Source of the DNA: Micromonospora sp. CB01531
GTDB taxonomy: Bacteria > Actinomycetota > Actinomycetes > Mycobacteriales > Micromonosporaceae
Reading direction: 5' to 3'
Length of the DNA: 64,000 nt
Assembly: GCF_001905095.1 (NCBI RefSeq)
Contig: NZ_LWLS01000013.1
Coordinates: forward strand, 127,339 to 191,338
The position numbers and the translations under genes were made by a program. The notes under the pieces were generated by a model. It did no database searches, was not told the DNA's origin, and saw only the letters and a list, made by a program, of their open reading frames with translations. Each line of letters opens with the position of its first letter. Position 1 is the stretch's first letter. Below, piece after piece: positions 26,206-33,693 of the stretch.

Positions 26206-28517
26206 GACATCCCCTCTGGCTCGGCCGAATCGCGGATGTGCAGGCGCAACTCGCTGACATAGTGGCGGCCCTGACCGTCGGGCAGCCACGCCTGCGGCAG
26301 CCCGGGCAGCAGCTCCGACACCGTCACCGGCACGTTGTCGCCGCCCGCCTGGTGTGCCGCGCGCAGCAGCAGGCACAGCCGGTTGGCGTAGAGCGGGCTG
26401 GTCAGGTCGACGTACGTGGGTTTGAGCTCGGTGGCCACGCGGATGAAGACCCGCTCCGGCAGGCCCAGCGCGGCCCGCCACCGGCGCACCGCGAGGTAAC
26501 GCTGTGCCTGGTCGATGGCGCTGGTCAGGCCGGTCTGCCCGACCGTGGTGCGCCACGCCTCCCGGGCCAGCACCAGTTTGTCCACGGTGACCCGGGGGCT
26601 GTGCGGGCGCTCGGTCATCAGCTTGAACGCGTCGGCGGCGTGCACCGCGATCAGGTCGGAGAACACCTCGACCAGCGGCCAGCGGGCGCCGTCGGGTCCG
26701 GTCGCCACCACGGCACCGTCCGCGTCGGACACCAGGACGGCGCTGGCCGGCATGAGGCGGTCCCGCCAAGCACCCGGCGCGTCGGCGAACGCGAACTGGT
26801 AGTCGCCCGGCGCGAACAGCGACGCCGACAACCGGCCGCCGACCCGGGGGAAATCGACCGGGTAGATCGGGCGCAGCCGTCCCGAGCCCAGGTCCGCCGC
26901 GTACGCGCGCCGCAGCCGGTCCAGGTCGGGATGGCAGTGCGTGAACAGTTCGGCGTTGAACGTCGCGAACGCCGCGTGCAGCTCACCGAGCACCGCGGCG
27001 AACTCGCCGTCGGCCAGCGCCTGCGGCGACTCCGCGAAGATCTGCAGGTCCGGGCTGTGCACCCGGCCCGCGCTCCAGCCGGGACGGGTCGCCGGGAACT
27101 GCTCGGCCACCCGGGGCGCCAGTTCGGCCGAGCTGACCTGCAGTCGCGTGGCGTCGGCGGGCAGGTCGGCGAGCCCGAGCACCCGTTCCCAGCGGGCGGC
27201 GAATTCGTGCGCGACCCGGTCGACGGGGCGGTCGCCGGGCCCGAACAGCGGCCCCTGGGCGAAGAACCACAGGTCGCCGAGCCGGACCGGTCCGTCGCCG
27301 CTCAACTCGGCGTACAGGTCGCGCAGCGCGTCGCCGTACGCCGTGGCCAGTTCGGCGGTAAGCCAGCGCGCCGCCTGCAACGGCAGGGCCAGTGCCGGGG
27401 CCAGGGAGTCGAGCAGGCCGGTGCCGACCGTGAACTCCACGTCGCGGGCGGTTTCCTCGTGGCACAGCGCCCGCCCGGCGTAGTTCTGCCCGGCCCGCCG
27501 GCGTGGCGGCAACCCGGTCAGGTCGGTGAACTCGGCGTCCAATGCGGACAGCGCGTCGGTCAACGCGGTGGGGTCACCGGCGGCGTCGGCGACCCTGCTC
27601 CGGGCTCCGGTCAGCCGGTTCAGCCCGGCCAGGGCGTTTTCCCGGAGCGTCGGGTCGCCGATGGCGTCGATCCGCTCGCGCAGGCGCGCCTCTGCGGCGA
27701 GGCCCTGCGGCAGGTCGAAGTCCCAGCGCAGCAGGCCGCGTTCGGCCAGGTGCGCCAGCAGCAGGAACCCTTCCTCGGCCCGGCGTACGCCGGCCTGCTC
27801 GTCGCGGACCAGGTCGTCGACGATCTCCCGCGCGGGGCGGCTGCCGTCGCAGCATGTCAGCGCGATCGACTCGGTCAGCGACACCGGTGTCGGGCGCTGG
27901 GCGGGCCGGTGCACGACCCGCCCATCCAGCCAGGCGTGCGGCGCCAGGGCCGGGGGCAGCCACGCCCGCACCCGCGGGTCTGCCGTCAGTTTGTCCGCGT
28001 ACGCGGCCAGGGCCCAGTATTCGAGGTAGACGGCGCGCTGGCGGAGCAGGCCGGGGCCGGGCTTGGTGGTGATGGTGGCCGGGCCGGGTTCGACGGTGCC
28101 CCAGCACACCGGCCCGAAGAAGCCGATGGTTTCGCACTTGGCGACATAGCGCTGCCAGTACCCGGCGACGACGTTCTCCCGGCCTCGGCGGCGGACGTTG
28201 CGTGGCCCGTCCGGGCCGTCGTTGACCAGCCCGTCGAGCGCCACCAGGACATCCGGGTTCTGCCAGGTCACGGCCTCACGGAACAGCGGGTCGGCGGCGA
28301 TCTCGCACACCGCCGCCGAGGACGCCCGGGTGGCCTCGGCGTACGCGGCCGTGAACGCCGACGCGTCGAGGTCACCGGCGAGGTGACGGTCGGCGGCGTC
28401 GGCGCAGTCCGGTGCGGCGAAGCGGTCCAGGCCGTCGGCGGGGAACCCGGCGCTGCGCAGCAGCGCGTCACGCCAGACCGACCAGCCGGTGTCGCCGAGT
28501 GGGACCAGGTGCGTCAC
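26202..28517 (-). CDS. LanB-like (lantibiotic dehydratase N-terminal domain) protein, copy 1
   Basis: A 771-residue paralogue of the plus-strand LanB-like gene. The N-terminus WSVWRDALLRSAGFP, the basic stretch RRRGRENVVAGYWQRYVAK, GFFGPVCWG, YAGRALCHEETARD, LWFFAQGP and the C-terminal TELKPTYVDLTSPLYANRL align along the whole length. There is no elimination domain and no lanthionine cyclase in the window. It is locked into the assembly-line operon by 4-bp overlaps with the NRPS gene before it and the PKS gene after it, so it is expressed in step with the megasynthases. A tRNA-dependent amino acid or glutamyl transfer to an assembly-line intermediate is the leading hypothesis. The family assignment is firm; the reaction is inference. 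Confidence 0.82.
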   Translation of the reverse strand: MTHLVPLGDTGWSVWRDALLRSAGFPADGLDRFAAPDCADAADRHLAGDLDASAFTAAYAEATRASSAAVCEIAADPLFREAVTWQNPDVLVALDGLVNDGPDGPRNVRRRGRENVVAGYWQRYVAKCETIGFFGPVCWGTVEPGPATITTKPGPGLLRQRAVYLEYWALAAYADKLTADPRVRAWLPPALAPHAWLDGRVVHRPAQRPTPVSLTESIALTCCDGSRPAREIVDDLVRDEQAGVRRAEEGFLLLAHLAERGLLRWDFDLPQGLAAEARLRERIDAIGDPTLRENALAGLNRLTGARSRVADAAGDPTALTDALSALDAEFTDLTGLPPRRRAGQNYAGRALCHEETARDVEFTVGTGLLDSLAPALALPLQAARWLTAELATAYGDALRDLYAELSGDGPVRLGDLWFFAQGPLFGPGDRPVDRVAHEFAARWERVLGLADLPADATRLQVSSAELAPRVAEQFPATRPGWSAGRVHSPDLQIFAESPQALADGEFAAVLGELHAAFATFNAELFTHCHPDLDRLRRAYAADLGSGRLRPIYPVDFPRVGGRLSASLFAPGDYQFAFADAPGAWRDRLMPASAVLVSDADGAVVATGPDGARWPLVEVFSDLIAVHAADAFKLMTERPHSPRVTVDKLVLAREAWRTTVGQTGLTSAIDQAQRYLAVRRWRAALGLPERVFIRVATELKPTYVDLTSPLYANRLCLLLRAAHQAGGDNVPVTVSELLPGLPQAWLPDGQGRHYVSELRLHIRDSAEPEGMS

Positions 28518-31500
28518 GCCGGATCCTCCTCCAAGGCGGGCTCACCGGTCGGGCGACGCCGGGCGCGTTGCAGGCGGACGGCACCGCGGCGCGCGGCCCG
28601 TTCCACCGCCGCGTCCTCGGCGCTGTCACCAGACGATTCCGTGGACGCGCGGGCGTCGTCCAGGTGCGTGGCAAGCGTGCGGACGGTCGGATGGCGGAAC
28701 AGGTCCACCACCCGCAGGTTCGTGCCGAGCAGCCGGTTGAGCTGCCGCTGCACGACGGCGACGGCCAACGAGCCACCGCCGACGTCGAAGAAGCTGTCCG
28801 TCGCCGCCACCTCTGGTACGCCGAGCACGTTGCACCAGACCGACGCGATCTGGCGTTCGGTGGCGGTGGCCGGGCGTTCGGGGATCGCGCCCGACCGGCC
28901 CACGGCCCGCTTGACCCGGGCGGCCCGGGTAACGTCGCCCGGCCTCCCGGCCGGGATGGCCGTCCAGCCGGGCAGCTGTGACACGGGTTGCTGCGGATCG
29001 GCGGCTCCGGCCCGCAGCATCTGCTCGACCTCGCCGAGCACGGCCGCCATCAGGCTAGTGCCGTAGACATCCGGGTTGAAGACGATCTCCACTCGCAGCT
29101 GCCCGTCCCGGGTCACGCCGTAGAGGGTGAGGTCGAACGGCGACCCGGGCGCGGCCACCGGCACCGGCTCGCTGCCGAGCCCGGCCAGGTCCAGCTTCGG
29201 CTCGTCGAACGTGTACATGTTGAACAGCACCTGCACCAGCGGGCTGCGGTCCAGCAGGCCGCCGAGGCCGAACCCGCCGACGATGCGTTCCACCGGCGCT
29301 TCCGGGTGCGCGAGCGCGGCGAGGAGTTCCTCCCACGCGGCGCGCACATGCTCGGCGAAGCCCGCCTCGGGAGCTTGACGCAGCCGCAGCGGTGCGATCT
29401 CGATGAAAAACCCGACCATGTGCTCGAAGTCGGCGGCTCGCCGGTCCACCGTGGGCGTGCCGATGACCAGGTCCGGGTGGCCGGTGCGGCGGGCCAGCAC
29501 CAGCGCGAACGCGGCCAGCACGGCAGCGGCCGGGGTCGCGCCGAGCCCGGCGGCGAGGTCGGTGAGGGCGGCCGTCGCGGCCCGGTCCAGCCGGGTGGTC
29601 ACGGTCGCGCTGCTGAAGGTCTGTTCGGCGGGCCGGTCTCGTCCCCCGGGCAGCTCCACCACGACGGGTGCGCCGGTCAGGTGCTCCAGCCACCAGTTAA
29701 GGTCCTGCTCGGCGCGTCGCCGGGACCGGTCGGCGCGCCACGCGACATAGTCGCCGTAGGTGGCGGGCAGTGGCGGCAGCGGCGCCCCGTCGCCGAGCAC
29801 GGCGCGGTAGGCGGCGGCGAGGTCGGCGTAGAACAGCGACTGGGACCAGCCGTCGAACACGGCGTGGTGGGCGTAGACGGCCAGCACGTGCTCGTCGGCG
29901 CCGGTCCGGATCAGTTCGGCCCGCCACAGCGTGTCGGTGGCCAGCGTGAACGGTGTCGCCGCACCCGCCGCGAGGTGTGTGGCGAGGTCCGTGCCCGGGG
30001 CCAGCTCGCGCACGGGCAACGGCACCAGCGTGGGCGGGTCGACCACGGCGTACGGGACGCCGTCGGTGTCCGGGATGCGCCAGCGCAGGATCTGCTGGCG
30101 GTCCGCGACGGCGGTGAGCGCCGCGGCCAGCGCCGCGATATCGAGGGGGCCGGTGAGCCGTTCGGCGAAGGCGACGTTGTAGGCCGACGCGGCGGCGTGG
30201 AAGTAGCGGTCGAGGAACCACAGCCGCTGCTGCGCCGGGGACAGGGCCGGCGGACGGCCCCGGGTGACGGTGGCCGGGCTGGCCTCGGCGGCGGCGTCGG
30301 CGCGGGCGGCGATGCCGCGCAGCGTACGCCCGATCAGCACGTCCTCGATCGCGATGTCCCGGCCCAGCCGCTCCCGCAGGTCGGCGACCAGCCGCATCGC
30401 GGTGATCGAGTGTCCGCCGTGGTCGAAGAAGTCGGCGTCGCGGCCGACGGCCGGCTCGTCCAGCAGCACCGCCCAGGCCTGCGCGATCAGGCGCTCGGTG
30501 TCGGTGGCCGGCGCCTCGCCCTGCAATGTCGGGGCGGGTTCGGCGGCGGTGGGTGCGGCCAGCCGCTCAGTGTCGATCTTGCCGTTGATGGTGATCGGCA
30601 GCGCGGCCATGGTGAACATCCGCGCCGGGACGGCCGCGGCCGGCAGCAGCCGCGCGCAGTAGGCGCGCAGGTCCGCCACGTCCAGGCCGGTCGCCACGTA
30701 CGCGACGAGTTCCTGGCCGGCGGGGCCGCCGCGCGCCTGGACGCTGGCGTTGCCCACCTCAGGGTGGCGGCGCAGCACCGCCTCCACCTCGCCGAGCTCG
30801 ATCCGCTGTCCCCGGATCTTGACCTGCCGGTCGGCCCGGCCGAGGAATTCCAGGCTCCCGTCCGGCAACCATCGGGCCAGATCGCCGGTGCGGTAGAGCC
30901 GCTGCCCGGGCTGCTCGGTGAACGGATCCGGGATGAACCGCTGCGCGGTGAGCGCGGGGTCGAACAGGTACCCGCGGCCGAGCCCCGGCCCGCCGGCCAG
31001 CACCTCGCCGATCTCACCGGGACCGACCTCGCGCAGGCTGTCGTCGACGAGGTGAATGCGGTGGTTGGCGGCGGGCTTGCCGATCGGGATGGGCCGGGTC
31101 CAGCTGCCGCTGCCCTCGAACCAGGTCACCAGCACCGTCGCCTCGGTCGGGCCGTAGACGCTGATGAACCGGCGGCCCCCCTCGGTCCACCGGCCGACCT
31201 GCTCCGGGCCGGTCGCTTCCCCACCGGTCATCACCAGCCGTACGCCGGGCAGCCGGTCCGGGTCCAGCAGCGGCAGGATCGGCGGTGGCAGCACCACGAC
31301 GTCGACGTCCTGCTCGGCGCACACCCGGTAGAGCCCGGTCGGGTCGGCCCGTTCGGCGTCGCCGGCCAGTACGACCGTACTGCCGGCGGCGAGCGGTGCG
31401 AGCAGGTCGGCCACCGAGGCGTCGAACCCGATCGAGGCGAAGGCCAGGCACCGGGTCGCCCCGCTGTAGTTGGCGAAGTCGGCGATGTTGGTGACCTTTT

Positions 31501-32017
31501 CGGTCAGCGCCCGGTGCTCGATCACCGCACCCTTGGGCTGCCCGGTCGACCCGGACGTGAACATCGCGTACGCCGTGGTGGACAGCGTGGCGGGCGTCGG
31601 CTGCCAGGGCGCCGTTTCGGCTGGTACGCCCAGCACGGTCAGGTCGCCGAAGGCTTCGGTCGCGGCGGTGGGCGTACCCACGATGACGTGCAGGCGGGCC
31701 TCGGCGGACAGTTCACGCAACCGCTGCGGCGGCAGCGCCGGGTCGAGCGGGACATACCCCGCGCCCGCCGCTTGCACGCCGAGCAGGGCGACCACCAGGT
31801 CCGGACGGCGATCCACGCAGACACCGACGAGGTCGTCCGGGGCGATGCCGTGAGCGCACAGCGACGCGGCGAGGGCGCTGGCCCGGCCGACGAGGTCACC
31901 GTAGCTCAGGGTCAGGTCACCCTGCACGACCGCGGGCGCGTCGGGACGCCGCTGAGCGTGCCCGGCGACCAGGTCGGGCAGGCACAGCTCGGGATAGGGC
32001 AGGTGGGGGCCGTTCAC
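28514..32017 (-). CDS. NRPS A-PCP-C-PCP
   Basis: 1167 residues. The A domain (about 1-500) has the A3 loop TSGSTGQPKG and A10 Lys in ITINGKID. The pocket aligned to GrsA reads D-A-A-V-M-G-V-V-L, hydrophobic and not a code I can assign. PCP1 Ser537 (HGGHSITA). The C domain (about 600-1020) has the active-site HHAVFDG near 715. PCP2 Ser is near 1082 (VGGGSLAV). The second carrier has no A domain of its own, so it must be loaded in trans or receive an acyl chain from the upstream ketosynthase. The GTG start at 32017 overlaps the KS gene stop (GTGA), and its stop overlaps the LanB-like start. Confidence 0.9.
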   Translation of the reverse strand: MNGPHLPYPELCLPDLVAGHAQRRPDAPAVVQGDLTLSYGDLVGRASALAASLCAHGIAPDDLVGVCVDRRPDLVVALLGVQAAGAGYVPLDPALPPQRLRELSAEARLHVIVGTPTAATEAFGDLTVLGVPAETAPWQPTPATLSTTAYAMFTSGSTGQPKGAVIEHRALTEKVTNIADFANYSGATRCLAFASIGFDASVADLLAPLAAGSTVVLAGDAERADPTGLYRVCAEQDVDVVVLPPPILPLLDPDRLPGVRLVMTGGEATGPEQVGRWTEGGRRFISVYGPTEATVLVTWFEGSGSWTRPIPIGKPAANHRIHLVDDSLREVGPGEIGEVLAGGPGLGRGYLFDPALTAQRFIPDPFTEQPGQRLYRTGDLARWLPDGSLEFLGRADRQVKIRGQRIELGEVEAVLRRHPEVGNASVQARGGPAGQELVAYVATGLDVADLRAYCARLLPAAAVPARMFTMAALPITINGKIDTERLAAPTAAEPAPTLQGEAPATDTERLIAQAWAVLLDEPAVGRDADFFDHGGHSITAMRLVADLRERLGRDIAIEDVLIGRTLRGIAARADAAAEASPATVTRGRPPALSPAQQRLWFLDRYFHAAASAYNVAFAERLTGPLDIAALAAALTAVADRQQILRWRIPDTDGVPYAVVDPPTLVPLPVRELAPGTDLATHLAAGAATPFTLATDTLWRAELIRTGADEHVLAVYAHHAVFDGWSQSLFYADLAAAYRAVLGDGAPLPPLPATYGDYVAWRADRSRRRAEQDLNWWLEHLTGAPVVVELPGGRDRPAEQTFSSATVTTRLDRAATAALTDLAAGLGATPAAAVLAAFALVLARRTGHPDLVIGTPTVDRRAADFEHMVGFFIEIAPLRLRQAPEAGFAEHVRAAWEELLAALAHPEAPVERIVGGFGLGGLLDRSPLVQVLFNMYTFDEPKLDLAGLGSEPVPVAAPGSPFDLTLYGVTRDGQLRVEIVFNPDVYGTSLMAAVLGEVEQMLRAGAADPQQPVSQLPGWTAIPAGRPGDVTRAARVKRAVGRSGAIPERPATATERQIASVWCNVLGVPEVAATDSFFDVGGGSLAVAVVQRQLNRLLGTNLRVVDLFRHPTVRTLATHLDDARASTESSGDSAEDAAVERAARRGAVRLQRARRRPTGEPALEEDPA

Positions 32018-33693
32018 CGGGTTGCCTCGATCCAATGTCTGGTCCGCTGGAACGGATAGCCGGGCAGCGGAACCCGCCGCCCCCGCACCACGGGCAGGTC
32101 GCCACCGTCCAGCCAGGAGCGCGCACCGGCGTCGTCGGCCACCGGTCCACCCTGCGCGAACGCGGTCAGCTGCCCCACCGCCTCCTCGGCGTCGGTACAC
32201 CCGACTGCAGCCCGGTATGCCAGCCGCCGCCGTCCCACCGCCAGCGTGTGCGCTACATCCGCCACGGCGAGGTCACCCACGGCCAGCCGTTCGGCCAGCC
32301 GCCGGGCCAGCTCCCGCAGCGCCGCCGGGCTCCCCGCCGACAGCCCCAGCACCACCCGATCATGGCGTTCTTGTCCGAGCGCGCCGTCAGGGCTGTCCGG
32401 CTCGGCATGGTCGTTCGCACCGGGCGCCTGCTCCACCAGCACGTGCGCGTTGGTGCCGCCGAGGCCGAACGAGCTGACCCCGGCCCGCCGCTGCCCGGCC
32501 CACGGCCGGGTCTGCGCGCTGACCTGCGCACCGGCCGCGGCCAGGTCGACGTCGCCCTGCGCGCCGGTGAAGTGCGCCGTGCCCGGCACTTGTCCGGTGT
32601 GCACGGCGTACACGGCCTTGATCAGGGAAATCACGCCGGCGGCGGCGTCCAGGTTGCCGAGGTTGCCCTTCACCGAGCCGAGCAGCAGCGGGCTGCGGCT
32701 GCCCCGGCGTGCCCGAGTCAGGGCGTCGACCTCGATCGCGTCCCCCACCGGGGTGCCGGTGCCGTGGCCCTCCAGGTAGCCCACATCGGCCGGGTCCCAG
32801 CCCACCGACGCCAGCGCCTCCGCCAGCACCGCCGCCTGCCCCGCCACGCCCGGTATGGTGAAGCCGGGCCGGTCGGCGCCGTCGTTGTTCACGGCCCAGC
32901 CCGGGAGGACGGCGTAGACGTTGTCGCCGTCGGCACGCGCCTCAGCGAGGCGCTTGAGCACCACCGCACCGGCACCGTTGCCGAACACCTGCCCGGTGGC
33001 GGCCGCGTCGTACGGACGGCACACCCCGTCCGTGGCCAGCAGGCCGCCCGGCCGCAGGCGGTAACCGGCCTGCCGGGTCGAGACCACCGCCGAGCCACCC
33101 GCGATCGCCACGTCGCAGCGGTAGTCCAGCAGGCTCTGCGCCGCCTGGCATACCGCGACCAGCGATGTCGAGCAGGCGGTCTGGATCGCCACGGCCGGTC
33201 CCGCCAGCCCCAGCGCGTACGCGGTGCGCGTCGGCAGGTAGTCGCAGCCCGAGCCGGTCAGCGCGTCGTCCCAGTCCTCGGCCAGGCCACCGAAGCCCGG
33301 CTTCAGAGCGGGATTGCCCAGCAGGTGATGGTGCAGGTAGCGGTTGGGGCCGCACCCGGCGAACACGCCGACCTGGGCCGGGTCACGGTCGGGATTGATT
33401 CCGGCGTCCTCCAGAGCGCGCCAGGCGACCTCGAGGAACAGCCGGTGCTGCGGATCGAGCAGCGCCGCCAGCTCGGCGGGATAGCCGAACAGGTCCGCGT
33501 CGAAGCCGTCCAGGTCGTCGAGCCGCCCGAACACCGGCACCCAATCGGGGTCGGTGAGGGCACCCTCGGCGGCGGTCAACCGGCGCACCGAGTCGATTCC
33601 GGACAGCAGGTTTCGCCACATGGCGGCTGCGTCCTCCGCGCCGGGCACCTGGCAGGACAGGCCCACCACCGCAATCTGGTCGTCCTCGCTCAC
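32014..33693 (-). CDS. Ketosynthase-only PKS protein: AT excised, second catalytic His replaced by Asn
   Basis: 559 residues. The KS has Cys174 (QTACSTS) and His310 (EGHGTGT). The second His of the NIGHL motif is Asn347 (KGNLGNLDAAAG), encoded AAC. After the KS comes the KS-AT linker (ALRELARRLAERL) and then, with no AT domain, the post-AT linker ending RRVPLPGYPFQRTRHWI. The AT has thus been removed cleanly from a KS-AT ancestor. KS domains lacking this His cannot normally decarboxylate malonyl extenders, so the protein may transfer or condense a non-malonyl acyl group, perhaps that of the free ACP, or be a non-elongating KS. The GTG start at 33693 overlaps the stop of the A-PCP gene. Confidence 0.87.
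   Translation of the reverse strand: MSEDDQIAVVGLSCQVPGAEDAAAMWRNLLSGIDSVRRLTAAEGALTDPDWVPVFGRLDDLDGFDADLFGYPAELAALLDPQHRLFLEVAWRALEDAGINPDRDPAQVGVFAGCGPNRYLHHHLLGNPALKPGFGGLAEDWDDALTGSGCDYLPTRTAYALGLAGPAVAIQTACSTSLVAVCQAAQSLLDYRCDVAIAGGSAVVSTRQAGYRLRPGGLLATDGVCRPYDAAATGQVFGNGAGAVVLKRLAEARADGDNVYAVLPGWAVNNDGADRPGFTIPGVAGQAAVLAEALASVGWDPADVGYLEGHGTGTPVGDAIEVDALTRARRGSRSPLLLGSVKGNLGNLDAAAGVISLIKAVYAVHTGQVPGTAHFTGAQGDVDLAAAGAQVSAQTRPWAGQRRAGVSSFGLGGTNAHVLVEQAPGANDHAEPDSPDGALGQERHDRVVLGLSAGSPAALRELARRLAERLAVGDLAVADVAHTLAVGRRRLAYRAAVGCTDAEEAVGQLTAFAQGGPVADDAGARSWLDGGDLPVVRGRRVPLPGYPFQRTRHWIEATR

Noticed and set aside
26202..28517. A complete lanthipeptide locus.
   Set aside because: No LanC, no leader peptide and no elimination domain; the neighbours are NRPS and PKS genes.
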